A stretch of DNA of 64,000 nt from Pontibacter amylolyticus (lineage in GTDB: Bacteria > Bacteroidota > Bacteroidia > Cytophagales > Hymenobacteraceae), in NCBI RefSeq assembly GCF_014638845.1, contig NZ_BMFP01000001.1, positions 866,591 through 930,590 of the forward strand. Direction: 5' to 3'. The translations under genes and the position numbers were made by a program. Below the pieces are notes generated by a model. The model did not search any database. It was not told where the DNA came from and worked only from the letters and a program-made list of their open reading frames with translations. Below, piece by piece: positions 17,953 through 26,900 of the stretch. Position 1 is the first letter of the stretch, and each line of letters starts with the position of its first letter.

Positions 17953-19317
17953 ATGGCTATACAAACTATAAACCCCGCAACCAACGAAATCATCAAGACC
18001 TTTGAGGCGCACACAGCTGAACAGGTAGAAGAAAAGCTGAAGGCAGCAGACGAAGCCTTCCGGCAATGGAAAAAAACCAGCTTCGGGGAAAGGGCGCGCC
18101 TGATGAACCGCTGCGCCGAGATTCTGGAGCAGGATGCTGAGAAGTATGGGCGCATTATTACCCTGGAGATGGGCAAGCCCATCAAGGACTCGATAGCCGA
18201 AGTACAGAAGTGCGCCAAGGTATGCCGCTACTACGCCGAGCATGCTGCCGAATTCCTCAAAGATGAGGAAGTGGAGTCCGGGGCCAGCCGCAGCCTGATC
18301 GCTTACGAGCCATTGGGTGTGGTGCTGGCCGTCATGCCCTGGAATTTTCCGTTCTGGCAGGTGTTCCGTTTCCTGGCCCCTGCCCTGATGGCGGGTAACG
18401 TGGGTGTACTCAAACATGCTTCCAACGTGCCGCAATGCGCGCTGGCTATTGAAGAGATCATTCACAAAGCCGGCTTCCCGAAAGACGTTTTCCATACCCT
18501 GCTGGTAGAGTCCAAAGCAGTAGACGCCATCATCGAGAACCCGATTGTAAAAGCCGTAACTCTGACAGGCAGCGAAGGCGCCGGGTCCAAAGTGGCCGAA
18601 AAAGCGGGCAGTGAGATCAAGAAGACCGTGCTCGAACTGGGCGGCAGCGATCCTTTTATCATTTTGGAGGACGCTGACCTGGAAGAGGCTTCAACCGTGG
18701 CGGTCAAGTCCCGCATGGTGAACACCGGCCAGAGCTGCATTGCCGCCAAACGCTTTATCGTGGTGGAAGGTATAGCCAATGCTTTTCTGGAGAAGATGAA
18801 AGAAAAGATGCAGGCCCTCAAAACCGGCAACCCGCTTACCGACAACTGCGATTACGGTCCGTTGGCCCGCAAAGACCTGGCCGAGGAACTAGAAGAACAG
18901 GTGCAGCAGTCCGTCAAAAAAGGCGCTAAAGTAGTGCTGGAAGGCGGCCGTGAAGGCAAGGACAGTGCCTACTTCAAACCGATGATCATCCAAGACCCCA
19001 AACCGGGATCGCCCGCCTACGAAGACGAGCTATTCGGCCCTGTTGCCATCGTGTTTGTGGTGAAAGACGAAACAGAAGCCATCCGGATAGCCAACGACCA
19101 CCGCTACGGCCTGGCCGGCACCGTTTTCACCGGCAACAAGGAACGCGGCCTGCGCATCGCCCGGCAGGTAGAAACCGGCGCCATGTTCGTCAACGCCATG
19201 GTCGCTTCCTCTCCCGAAATGCCCTTCGGCGGCATCAAAAAGTCAGGCTATGGCCGTGAGCTCTCTTACATCGGCATCCGGGAGTTTACCAACCAGAAGA
19301 GTATTTGGGTGGGGTAA
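17953..19317 (+). CDS. NAD(P)-dependent aldehyde dehydrogenase, succinate-semialdehyde type
   Basis: A 454-residue aldehyde dehydrogenase. The active-site Asn lies in PWNFPFWQ, the general base Glu in LELGGSDPF, and the nucleophile Cys in NTGQSCIAAKR. ELFGPVAIVF and EMPFGGIKKSGYGRE complete the family pattern. The absence of an N-terminal extension and the GQSCIAAKR loop fit the short GabD2-like/succinate-semialdehyde group, which oxidises the aldehyde to succinate in GABA breakdown, but related aldehydes are possible. No GABA transaminase is next to it. Monocistronic. Confidence 0.9.
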   Translation: MAIQTINPATNEIIKTFEAHTAEQVEEKLKAADEAFRQWKKTSFGERARLMNRCAEILEQDAEKYGRIITLEMGKPIKDSIAEVQKCAKVCRYYAEHAAEFLKDEEVESGASRSLIAYEPLGVVLAVMPWNFPFWQVFRFLAPALMAGNVGVLKHASNVPQCALAIEEIIHKAGFPKDVFHTLLVESKAVDAIIENPIVKAVTLTGSEGAGSKVAEKAGSEIKKTVLELGGSDPFIILEDADLEEASTVAVKSRMVNTGQSCIAAKRFIVVEGIANAFLEKMKEKMQALKTGNPLTDNCDYGPLARKDLAEELEEQVQQSVKKGAKVVLEGGREGKDSAYFKPMIIQDPKPGSPAYEDELFGPVAIVFVVKDETEAIRIANDHRYGLAGTVFTGNKERGLRIARQVETGAMFVNAMVASSPEMPFGGIKKSGYGRELSYIGIREFTNQKSIWVG

Positions 19318-19837
19318 GTGGGATTGAGTGAATGAGTGGTTGAGTGATGGAGTGATTTGGTGAGTTTGGGAGTTTGGGGCTGGAGGGGCAAGTTGGGAGC
19401 CAAAACTGTGAGACAGGATTCTTATTCTCATTTCGAACGCAGTGAGAAATCTGAAATAGTGCAGCCCCCGAAATAACTCAGATCTCTCATTGTATTCGAA
19501 ATGACAGATTATGCTAATTGATTCTTATGATGTTGGACTGAATCGCAACCTGTCCGAATCGTGCACAGAAATTCCCCCCTAGGGGTAGTAGAGTTGTTAA
19601 TTTCTAACTATTACTGTAAAAACTTGGTAAGCCAATTAAACTGAGTAATCGCTAAATTCTCCCCTCGAGGGGAGCTAGAGGGGTGTTAGCTTTTGGCTTT
19701 GGACTTTTGCAACTGGCTTTACACCCCTATAATCCCCTTAAGGGGATAGTTTCTGTACAACTTAATGGCCCTGCCCCTTGGGCAGGGGTGGGTTAATCAT
19801 TCCCCGGTTAACAATTTAACCATCAACAATTTAACAA
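19318..19837. other. Repeat-rich intergenic region, no gene seen
   Basis: This stretch of 520 bases holds no convincing gene. It starts with a G/T-rich tract of degenerate GAGTGA/GAGTTTGG words, then an inverted pair of the TCATTTCGAA repeat (listed separately), then a region with CCCCTCGAGGGGA, TCCCCTTAAGGGGA and a G/C hairpin near 19770-19790 (CCCTGCCCCTTGGGCAGGGG). The second part resembles the dispersed elements at 26.6 and 40.5 kb. Confidence 0.6.
19427..19507. repeat. Inverted pair of the dispersed TCATTTCGAA intergenic repeat
   Basis: CTCATTTCGAACGCAGTGAG at 19427 is mirrored by an imperfect reverse copy ending CATTGTATTCGAAATGACA at 19507, about 21 bases apart. The word (TG)TCATTTCGAA...GTGAGAAATCT is a common noncoding repeat in Cytophagales chromosomes as I know them. 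It can fold as a long imperfect hairpin. Confidence 0.65.
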
Positions 19838-20602
19838 TTAAATATACCCCACCACCTTATAAACCACAAAACCGGTTACTTCGTGAATCAGGCGGTGCCA
19901 GAGCCGGAAAGCGTCAGGATTGGGTATAAGCAGTTCGTCTGGGGTATAGCGGACCTCGGAGGTATAGAAGTCAGTTGGGAAAATGTCCGTTTCTATAGCT
20001 GCCTTGTCGAAACACGCTTTGGCGCGGAGCATGTGGAAGGCGGACGTCACCAGCAGACGACGCTTTAGTTCGGGGTGCTTTTGCAGCACATCGCCGGTGA
20101 AGATCGCATTCTGGTAGGTGTTATCGCTGCGGGTCTCGATGATGATGTGCTCTTGCGGCACACCTGCCAGCAGCAGAATTTCCTGCAGCATTTCTGCCTC
20201 AGGTCGGCGGTCCAGGGCGACGGTGCCTATACCTCCCGTGATCAGAAATTTGTCTACTTTTCCCATCCGGTAAAGCTTGAGCGGGTGCAGGAAGCGGTCG
20301 GCCCCTTTATTGGTATGCACCCGGTCATCAGCAAAACCAATGGCCTGGGTCACACCCGTCAGGATGATGGCTACGTCATAATTTTCCACCTGCTCCAGCG
20401 GCACAGCCTCCATCTCCCATGCCCGCATCGTGACATTCGCCAGAAACGGATTCGAGAAGACCAGCAGCAATACAGTAGCTGAAACGAGCGTGATGCGTCG
20501 CCATTTGGGTGATCGCAGAAATATAGCCAGCAGGAGCAGCACTGCGATCCAGATAATGGGCATCAGGAAATACTGCAGCAGCTTGGAAAGGATGAAGAAC
20601 AT
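19838..20602 (-). CDS. YdcF/ElyC-like DUF218 membrane protein
   Basis: From the ATG at 20602 (MFFILSKLLQYFLMP) the protein has 254 residues; the frame stays open upstream but that part is made by the TTGACAAA repeats and has a Cys/Gln-rich, unlikely composition. Two N-terminal helices (about 5-25 and 30-50) are followed by a DUF218 domain: VAIILTGV, ADRFLHPLKLYRMGKVDKFLITGG, ETRSDNTYQNA and LLVTSAFHMLRAKACF. The family acts in the cell envelope (ElyC in peptidoglycan/lipid carrier homeostasis, SanA in barrier function), though the reaction is not settled. Confidence 0.85.
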   Translation of the reverse strand: MFFILSKLLQYFLMPIIWIAVLLLLAIFLRSPKWRRITLVSATVLLLVFSNPFLANVTMRAWEMEAVPLEQVENYDVAIILTGVTQAIGFADDRVHTNKGADRFLHPLKLYRMGKVDKFLITGGIGTVALDRRPEAEMLQEILLLAGVPQEHIIIETRSDNTYQNAIFTGDVLQKHPELKRRLLVTSAFHMLRAKACFDKAAIETDIFPTDFYTSEVRYTPDELLIPNPDAFRLWHRLIHEVTGFVVYKVVGYI

Positions 20603-20640
20603 AGCGGTTTCAGGTATAGCAGATGCCGCAAAGGTATAAA

Positions 20641-20945
20641 AGGGTTTTTGACAAAGGAATTTTTGACAAAAGACTGCCTGAAAAAGGATTACTTGACAAA
20701 GGGCTGCCTGACAAAGGACACAAGACTGTTTGATGAAGGTCAACCAGATTGTAAACAAGCGCTGTGGCTTGAATAAGCCGGGGTTACAGAATCGTGCCGG
20801 AGCACATCAGGTATAGAGGCTTGCAAAGACAGTGAAATTTATGAGGTTCTGGTCAAAAGGTATTCTGCCAAAAGCTACATCGTCAAGAAATCCTTTGTCA
20901 CAGTCCTTTGTCATTTGTCAAGCAGTCTTTTGTCAAAAATTTAAA
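20641..20945. repeat. Inverted arrays of TTGACAAA-type repeats
   Basis: The left arm (20645-20735) repeats TTGACAAAG/TTGACAAAAGACTGC units five times; the right arm (20883-20939) carries the same units in reverse (TTTGTCA, four times). The arms share an inverted repeat of 22 bases with one mismatch (20660-20681 against 20918-20939). The unit length is irregular and there are no equal spacers. It lies between the divergently read start of the DUF218 gene and the stop of the DUF2905 gene. Confidence 0.7.
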
Positions 20946-21162
20946 AGAACCTCCGGTACACCCAAAGCAGCAGTGAGAGCAGGATGCTGACCAGAATCAT
21001 GCTCGTGATCGGCATGTAGAACTTGAAATCTTCGCGCTCCACCCGGATGTCGCCGGGGAGGTTGCCGAACCAACCCAGCTTATCTCCCGCCAGCCAGACG
21101 ATCAGGCCGATGACTACGATAGCTATACCTATGATCACAATGTATTTTCCGAGTGGCTGCAT
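20941..21162 (-). CDS. DUF2905 small membrane protein
   Basis: A 73-residue protein with two helices (about 6-26 and 50-68). Between them is GWFGNLPGDIRVEREDFKFYMPITSMI, shortened here as the DUF2905 signature: LGWFGNLPGDI and FYMPIT. Such proteins are widespread, usually single genes, and without known role. Full family length. It runs toward the repeat array at 20.9 kb. Confidence 0.88.
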   Translation of the reverse strand: MQPLGKYIVIIGIAIVVIGLIVWLAGDKLGWFGNLPGDIRVEREDFKFYMPITSMILVSILLSLLLWVYRRFF

Positions 21163-21276
21163 GGTTTCAGTAGCTTAGGGTTCAACGCCTGTATTTACGG
21201 CAAAGCAAGTGTAGGGATTTATACCTTAAAAGCGTAAATTTGAATGTTAGAGTCACCCTAAAATTACCCCTATACC

Positions 21277-23733
21277 TTGAAAGTCTGCATTGCTGAAAAA
21301 CCGAGTGTCGCGCGTGAGATTGCCAACGTGATTGGAGCCAAAACCCGAAAGGACGGCTATTACGAAGGCAACGGCTACCAGGTCACCTGGACTTTCGGCC
21401 ACTTCTGCACCTTGCGTGAGCCCGACGACTACCGCCCCGAGTGGAAGCGCTGGAGCCTCTACGACCTGCCGATGCTGCCAGAAAGGTATGGCATCAAGCT
21501 GATGCAGGACAAAGGAGTTGTGCAACAGTTCAACATCATCAAAAAGCTGCTCGACAATGCCGAGGAGGTGATTAACTGCGGTGACGCCGGCCAGGAGGGG
21601 GAAGTGATTCAGCGCTGGGTGCTCACCGAGGCCAATTACCGCAAGCCTTTCAAACGCCTCTGGATTTCCTCGCTCACCGAGGACGCCATCCGGCAGGGTT
21701 TTGCCCGACTGCGCGATGGCTCCGAGTTCGACTCGCTCTACCAGGCCGGCAAAAGCCGCGCCATAGGCGACTGGCTGCTGGGCCTGAACGCCACGCGCCT
21801 TTTCACACTCAAGTATGCGCAGGGCCGGCAGACGCTCTCCATCGGGCGGGTGCAGACCCCTACCCTGGCCATGATCGTGAACCGCCACCACGAGATCGCC
21901 AACTTTGTGCCGCAGGCCTACTGGGAGCTCAAGACGGTATACCGCGACACGACTTTTTCAAGCACCAACGGCCGATTTCATAATGAAGAGGAAGGCCAGA
22001 AGATATTGGAGGCCATCCAAAAGGATGAGCTCACCATCACTGACATCGAGACCAAGAAGGGTACCGAGAGTCCGCCCAAGCTGTTTGACCTGACCTCGCT
22101 GCAGATCGAGTGCAACAACAAGCTGAGCATGTCAGCCGACGAAACGCTCAAAACCATCCAGAGTCTCTACGAGAAAAAAGTGGTATCCTATCCGCGTGTG
22201 GATACGGTGTTTTTGCCAGACGACATTTACCCGAAAATTCCGGGCATCCTGCAGGGCCTGAGTGGCTATCAGCAGGAGGTTGCGCCTCTGTTGCAAAGTA
22301 AGATCCGGAAGAGCAAAAAGGTATTCAACAATAACAAAGTCACCGATCACCACGCCATTATACCAACCGGAGCCCAAGCCAGTCTGTACGGGCGCGAGGC
22401 GGACGTGTACGACATCATCACGCGTCGTTTTCTGGCAGCCTTCTACCCGGACTGTATCGTGAGCAACACCACGGTTTCGGCGGAGTCGGCAGGCTATACC
22501 TTCCGGGTGCGTGGCAAGCAGATCCTGGAGCCGGGCTGGCGTGTGCTCTATGGCGCTGAGGACGTAAAAACAGACAGCCCTACCGGCAAAGACAACAAAG
22601 AAGAAGAGGAAACAGCCGGCATACTGCCCAATTTCGAGAAAGGCGAGCACGGCCCGCATGCGCCCCTGCTCGACAAGAAATGGACGAACCCGCCGAAGGA
22701 GTATACCGAAGCGACCCTGCTGCGTGCCATGGAAACCGCCGGTCGCCAGATAGATGATGAGGAGCTCAAAGAGGCGCTGAAGGAAAACGGCATCGGCCGC
22801 CCTTCTACCCGTGCCGCCATCATCGAAACACTGTTCAAGCGCCAGTACATCCGCAAAGACAAGAAGAAGATCATTCCCACCCAGATGGGCATCGACCTGA
22901 TCGGCGTGATCCGCAACCAGACCCTGAAGTCAGCGGAGATGACCGGGCAGTGGGAGCGCAAGCTGCGCCAGATCGAAGGAGGTTCTTTTAAAGCAGAGGC
23001 TTTTCTGCAGGAGCTGCAGGAGTTTGTGGTGAGTCTGGTGCAGGAGGTAAAGTACGACAAAGCCACCGTGACCATGGAGGCCCAACCCGAGACTGCGCCT
23101 GCCAAAGGAGGAACTGTCAAGGCTGGAAAAGAAAAGGCTGCCACTAAAAAGCCCAAAGAAGTTGCAGAAGCTATACCTGGAAAAGGCCTGGGCGCCTGTC
23201 CCTCCTGCGGCGAAGGCCATATCCTGAAGGGCTCCAAAGCCTACGGCTGTATCCGCTTCAAGGAAGGCTGCCGCTTCCTGATCCCGATCGAGCAACAGGG
23301 CAAAATCCTTACTGACAAACAGATCACAGCCCTGCTCAGCAAAGGCAAGACGCCCGTAATCAAAGGCTTTAAAGACGAACAGGGCAATCCCTTCGACGCC
23401 AGCCTGAAACTGGATAGCAACAAACAGGTTGTACTGGAGAAAGCGGAGAAAGCCCCGGAAGTGGATCCTTTCGCAACCTGCCCAAGATGCAGGCAGGGCA
23501 GCATGCTCAAGGGCAAGACTGCCTACGGCTGCAGCCGTTTCCGGGAAGGATGCCAGTTTGTGGTGCCCTTCGAGATGGGCGGTAAGCAGCTCAGCGAAAA
23601 ACAGATCGGCACGCTGCTTACCAAAGGCAAGACCGGCAAGATCAAAGGTTTTACCTCAGCCAAGACCGGCAACAGCTTCGACGCAGCCCTGGCCATCAAC
23701 GACAACTGGCAGGTCGTATACCTGCTCAACTGA
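21277..23733 (+). CDS. topB: DNA topoisomerase III
   Basis: An 818-residue type IA topoisomerase that passes single strands to resolve recombination and replication intermediates. The start is TTG at 21277, giving the exact family N-terminus KVCIAEKPSVAREIANVIG; the only nearby ATG is out of use because of an in-frame stop. The Toprim acidic residues are in NCGDAGQEGE, and the catalytic Tyr305 is in VSYPRVDT. The tail has two zinc-ribbon-like repeats, at about 637-680 (ACPSCGEGH, YGCIRFKEGC) and 732-775 (TCPRCRQGS, YGCSRFREGC), separated by a Lys/Ala linker. A TATACC word directly precedes the start. Confidence 0.93.
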   Translation: MKVCIAEKPSVAREIANVIGAKTRKDGYYEGNGYQVTWTFGHFCTLREPDDYRPEWKRWSLYDLPMLPERYGIKLMQDKGVVQQFNIIKKLLDNAEEVINCGDAGQEGEVIQRWVLTEANYRKPFKRLWISSLTEDAIRQGFARLRDGSEFDSLYQAGKSRAIGDWLLGLNATRLFTLKYAQGRQTLSIGRVQTPTLAMIVNRHHEIANFVPQAYWELKTVYRDTTFSSTNGRFHNEEEGQKILEAIQKDELTITDIETKKGTESPPKLFDLTSLQIECNNKLSMSADETLKTIQSLYEKKVVSYPRVDTVFLPDDIYPKIPGILQGLSGYQQEVAPLLQSKIRKSKKVFNNNKVTDHHAIIPTGAQASLYGREADVYDIITRRFLAAFYPDCIVSNTTVSAESAGYTFRVRGKQILEPGWRVLYGAEDVKTDSPTGKDNKEEEETAGILPNFEKGEHGPHAPLLDKKWTNPPKEYTEATLLRAMETAGRQIDDEELKEALKENGIGRPSTRAAIIETLFKRQYIRKDKKKIIPTQMGIDLIGVIRNQTLKSAEMTGQWERKLRQIEGGSFKAEAFLQELQEFVVSLVQEVKYDKATVTMEAQPETAPAKGGTVKAGKEKAATKKPKEVAEAIPGKGLGACPSCGEGHILKGSKAYGCIRFKEGCRFLIPIEQQGKILTDKQITALLSKGKTPVIKGFKDEQGNPFDASLKLDSNKQVVLEKAEKAPEVDPFATCPRCRQGSMLKGKTAYGCSRFREGCQFVVPFEMGGKQLSEKQIGTLLTKGKTGKIKGFTSAKTGNSFDAALAINDNWQVVYLLN

Positions 23734-23774
23734 CCAGCCAACCGGCTGTCAGGTATAGCCGGCAGGTATAGGCC

Positions 23775-24176
23775 CTACTTTACCGAGAAGAGCACTTCGC
23801 CAAACGAAACATTCGTTCGGTAGTCTGTGGCGTTGATCGTCAAGGTATAGTTGCCCTGTGGAAGCTCGGTTGCGCTAAGCAACGTATCGAATTCGAGAAT
23901 CTTCTTATCAGGCAAAGTAGTGAAGTTGATGTAATCCGCATCGCCGTTAACGGCCCGAACTCGCACGTGCAACTCCTTCACTTTGTCTTTGTCAGAGGCT
24001 GTTAACTTTACACGAAGTCCCGACGACTTAGCAAGCACCTGGTTTTTCGTTGGATTCCGGATCGTCAGAGCAGGCTTTGAACCATCTGGCTGCAGGCTCC
24101 CCTCCTCAAACACATCTTCACAGGCTGTCAATGAGACAACCATCACCGCTGAGGCCAGCAATTTTGTAAATTTCAT
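23775..24176 (-). CDS. Lipoprotein with Ig-like fold, unknown function
   Basis: The ATG at 24176 gives 133 residues with a signal ending SLTAC, a good lipobox. The mature part alternates strands (LTIRNPTKNQVLAKSSGLRV, VKELHVRVRAVNG, GNYTLTINATD) like a single immunoglobulin or DUF4625-type domain. No catalytic motif is visible. It converges on topB, 41 bases away. Probably an outer-membrane or periplasmic anchored protein. Confidence 0.65.
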   Translation of the reverse strand: MKFTKLLASAVMVVSLTACEDVFEEGSLQPDGSKPALTIRNPTKNQVLAKSSGLRVKLTASDKDKVKELHVRVRAVNGDADYINFTTLPDKKILEFDTLLSATELPQGNYTLTINATDYRTNVSFGEVLFSVK

Positions 24177-24609
24177 AAGATAGCTACTAGACAAAAAAAC
24201 TAAAGGCCTGCAATTTACCAAATCAATGTAATTTACAAAAATAAAAAAATACAAAATATACAATCCTTAAAACCAAAGTGCGCCATTATAAACAGAGCCA
24301 AAACAGACTTAATCAGATAATTTTCAACCACATAAAACAAGTTATCTCTAACCTTCTAAAACGGCCTGCTTTATATAATTCAATTCGCCCTATATACCTG
24401 AACCTATTTTATTAATATTTTATTACAATTTATAATTGTGCTTATTTTGTTCATATGCTGTGTTATACCTGCCGCCTGGAAGTCTGTGTACTCCTAACAG
24501 TTTCTTAAATAACTTATAAGCCCTACAGCCGTAAAAATTACCGGCGCACCTTTTTTAGGCACGTCTCTAATTTGTTCTTTTTTTTAAACCTAAAAATTTA
24601 ATTAAAGCT
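24177..24609. other. AT-rich intergenic region with likely divergent promoters
   Basis: This 433-base spacer separates two divergent genes and is strongly AT-rich with no reading frame. It should carry promoters for the lipoprotein on the minus strand and the Gly/Ser/Tyr protein on the plus strand. I cannot fix either promoter with confidence. Confidence 0.5.
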
Positions 24610-25566
24610 ATGAGAAGCTATGAAAATTCGGGTTCAAACCCATTCAATGACAACTTCAGGACTGAGAGCAGGGGCTCAGGCAGAAATTACTATTCAGGAG
24701 AGTATGACCCAACCAACCGTATGAGAGGTACTTCAGGCAGAAGCGGTGGCGATTTCGGCAGTGGCCGTGACAGCTATTCTACTTCTGGCTATGGTGGCAC
24801 TTCCACTTACGGCCGCTCAACTGGCTCGAACTACGGTTCAGGTTCCTCTTACGGCTCCGGTTATGGCTCCGGCTCCAACTACGGATCCGGCTCCTCTAAT
24901 TACGGTTCAGGCTCTAGCCGCCGCTACGGTAGCAGCGACCGAGATGCCTGGGATCGTGGCTCCGATGAGGTAAAATCATGGTTCGGCGACGATGACGCAG
25001 AGCGCAGAAGAAGAATGGATGACATGCGCGACCGTGGCAGCGACAGCTATCGCTCCAACCGTGGCTACAGCGGCTCATCCAACTACGGCGGCTCCGGTTA
25101 TGGCTCGGGCTCAAACTACGGCTCCGGTTCGTCTAATTATGGATCGGGCTACGGCTCTTCCGGCAATTACGGATCAGAATCGTCTACTTACGGATCAGGC
25201 CTGTCTTCCAACTATGGCACCGGATCAGGCCATTATGGCTCCGGCTCGTCTAGCTATGGTTCCGGCTACGGAAGCGGCAGCAGCTATGGTTCCTCTAACT
25301 ATGGAAGCAGCCGCAGCTCCAGCGACTGGGATCGCGATAGAGACAGAGACCACGATAGAGGTTTCTTTGACCGTGCCGGCGACGAAGTAAGATCGTGGTT
25401 CGGTGACGAAGAAGCTGAACGCAGAAGAAGAATGGACGAAATGCGCGACAGAGAGCATGACAGCGACTACAGCAGCCGCTCCAGAACACATACCAGCTAC
25501 GGTAACACCTACAGCGGACCTCCGTACTCTTATGGTTCATCCTCTCGCAGAGACTATGAATGGTAG
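24610..25566 (+). CDS. Gly/Ser/Tyr low-complexity protein with two SWFGD-type motifs
   Basis: This 318-residue protein is mostly low complexity: blocks of YGSG, NYGSGSS and SYGSGYG at about 60-106 and 150-238, with Tyr regularly spaced between Gly and Ser. Two copies of a charged motif interrupt it, at about 117-142 and 256-281: DEVKSWFGDDDAERRRRMD and DEVRSWFGDEEAERRRRMD. I have seen the SWFGDEEAE motif in Bacteroidota and other bacterial stress proteins, often beside BON domains, which are absent here. There is no signal peptide or helix. The composition is like eukaryotic FUS-type [G/S]Y[G/S] domains that form condensates. It has its own strong terminator, so it is a real monocistronic gene. 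Confidence 0.8.
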   Translation: MRSYENSGSNPFNDNFRTESRGSGRNYYSGEYDPTNRMRGTSGRSGGDFGSGRDSYSTSGYGGTSTYGRSTGSNYGSGSSYGSGYGSGSNYGSGSSNYGSGSSRRYGSSDRDAWDRGSDEVKSWFGDDDAERRRRMDDMRDRGSDSYRSNRGYSGSSNYGGSGYGSGSNYGSGSSNYGSGYGSSGNYGSESSTYGSGLSSNYGTGSGHYGSGSSSYGSGYGSGSSYGSSNYGSSRSSSDWDRDRDRDHDRGFFDRAGDEVRSWFGDEEAERRRRMDEMRDREHDSDYSSRSRTHTSYGNTYSGPPYSYGSSSRRDYEW

Positions 25567-25621
25567 AAAGCAGGCGGTTGGCTTTTGAGCCGATCATCTG
25601 ATTTAAACCTTTTGAGGATAA

Positions 25622-25656
25622 GAAAAGCCCGGCCAGTATTGGCCGGGCTTTTTGCA
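25622..25656 (+). terminator. Rho-independent terminator
   Basis: AAAAGCCCGGCCA pairs with TGGCCGGGCTTTTT around GTAT. It closes the transcript of the Gly/Ser/Tyr protein. Confidence 0.88.
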
Positions 25657-25758
25657 TGAGAAAAATAGCACAATTTATATATTTCCTCCATTGACCTGTC
25701 TGCTGCTTCTCAGTAATTTCACCCCGATTAAACCAACCCCTAAAAACAGGTATTTCCT

Positions 25759-26382
25759 ATGAAACGACTCTTACTGGTTCTTTGCTGCGTGGCGCTTATG
25801 TCAGGCACCGGTTTTGCCCAACAGCTGGGCTTTAAAGGCGGTCCTACCTATACAACCTTTACCGGCGCCGACACCGACGGTTACAAGTACCGGGTGGGGT
25901 ATACAGGCGGCATATTCCTGCAAAAGCATCTCAACAACATGATGGGCATGCAGGTAGAGGCCCTTTATACCTCCAAAGGCGCACGCCGCGAAATCTACTC
26001 AGGCAGCAACCTGCAAACCGCCGAGGTATTCAAACTCAACTACATCGACATACCGGTGCTGTTCCACGTTTCGGCCAGCGGCATGTTTTTCGACCTGGGA
26101 CCGCAAGTGTCCTTTATCTACAGCGCCAGCCACGTACACGAGGCGCACTCCAGCAATGGCGACAAGATCGTGACCACCAAGCATAACATTTCAGACAACC
26201 CCTATACCATCGACTTTGCCTATGTAGGCTCTGTAGGCTACCGTGCCACCAATGGCCTGGGGCTTGAAGTGCGCTATACCGGCGGCCTGAAAAAGATAGA
26301 CGACGAAGGTGCGTTCGTTAACCGCGACCGACGCAATTCGGGCTTTAGCCTCATGCTCAGCTACCTGCTCGGCGGACGATAA
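25759..26382 (+). CDS. PorT-family outer-membrane beta-barrel protein
   Basis: A 207-residue protein with a signal peptide ending GFAQ, followed by alternating strands typical of the Bacteroidota PorT/OMP_b-brl_2 barrels: LGFKGGPTYTTF, VEALYTSKGARRE, LNYIDIPVLFHV, FFDLGPQVSFIYSA. The YIDIPVL segment is characteristic. It ends in a final hydrophobic strand SGFSLMLSYLLGGR. The family is large; only some members (PorT) act in protein secretion, so a specific role cannot be given. Confidence 0.85.
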   Translation: MKRLLLVLCCVALMSGTGFAQQLGFKGGPTYTTFTGADTDGYKYRVGYTGGIFLQKHLNNMMGMQVEALYTSKGARREIYSGSNLQTAEVFKLNYIDIPVLFHVSASGMFFDLGPQVSFIYSASHVHEAHSSNGDKIVTTKHNISDNPYTIDFAYVGSVGYRATNGLGLEVRYTGGLKKIDDEGAFVNRDRRNSGFSLMLSYLLGGR

Positions 26383-26403
26383 CACTTTGTATACCTTATA
26401 CCT

Positions 26404-26437
26404 TAAAGCCCTCCCTTTCGGAGGGCTTTTTTCTTTT
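26404..26437 (+). terminator. Rho-independent terminator
   Basis: AAAGCCCTCC pairs with GGAGGGCTTTTTT around CTTTC, 22 bases after the barrel gene stop. Confidence 0.85.
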
Positions 26438-26486
26438 AGGAGAGATCCAAGCGCTGGAGGGCAGCATCTTTTCATGCTATTTATTT

Positions 26487-26509
26487 TGTCATCCTGAGAG
26501 GATCTTGTT
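26487..26509. repeat. Dispersed TGTCATCCTG..GGATCTTG word, copy 1
   Basis: TGTCATCCTGAGAGGATCTT here matches CTGTCATCCTGGAAGGATCT at 63624-63647 with one or two changes. CATCCT and AGGATC make it partly palindromic. Both copies are in gene-free spacers. Confidence 0.55.
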
Positions 26510-26610
26510 AGCACCTGGTAAAGGCCCTACCTTCTGCCAGGTTTCTTTACAATTTGAAAGCGGATCGGCAGCAGATAAACAGGACCAGACTCCCATGCTT
26601 CATGCGGGGG

Positions 26611-26800
26611 CCGTTAAGTTCTAGAGAATTCTCCCCTTGAGGACAAGTGAGAACGGGAGTTCGAAACTTGCGAGCGTAGCTCTCAGAGGGATGTTTAGAG
26701 CTGTGAAGATACCCCAATACTGCCAGCTATAAGCAGTCTAGCACCGAATCTACACCCTTATAGTCCCCTCAAGGGGATAGTTTTAACAGAACTTAACAGC
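26611..26800. repeat. MITE-like intergenic element, long form
   Basis: The 190-base element begins CCGTTAAGTTCT and ends AGAACTTAACAG, terminal inverted repeats with one mismatch in 12. Next to the left end is TTCTCCCCTTGAGGACAAGT and next to the right end CCCCTCAAGGGGATAGTTTT. The element at 40522-40592 has the same ends and left core but lacks the middle. It encodes nothing. Confidence 0.6.
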
Positions 26801-26900
26801 CCTGCCTGCTTTATGCGGGGCTTTCTTACTGCTTTAAAAGCTTAGTAAGGTATAGCAAGAACCATCTATACCTGAACTCTACCTACTCAGCCCTTAAACA

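Larger units (their letters stand above)
26438..26900. other. Repeat-bearing intergenic region, no gene seen
   Basis: No gene is visible. It contains a TGTCATCCTGAGAGGATC word at 26487 that recurs at 63624, and the dispersed element at 26611-26800 (listed separately). Confidence 0.55.

Noticed and set aside
20645..20735. TTGACAAA repeats considered as a CRISPR array
   Set aside because: Units are short, irregular and partly inverted, there are no spacers and no cas genes in the window.
20603..20758. Longer N-terminus for the DUF218 protein
   Set aside because: The added 52 residues come from the TTGACAAA repeats and have an improbable Cys/Gln/Phe composition; the Met at 20602 begins a normal membrane helix.
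24780..25310. Regular DNA repeats in the Gly/Ser/Tyr gene, considered as a CRISPR or VNTR array
   Set aside because: The repeats are codon-phased (TAC GGC TCC GGT), vary in length and have no equal spacers; they encode the low-complexity protein.
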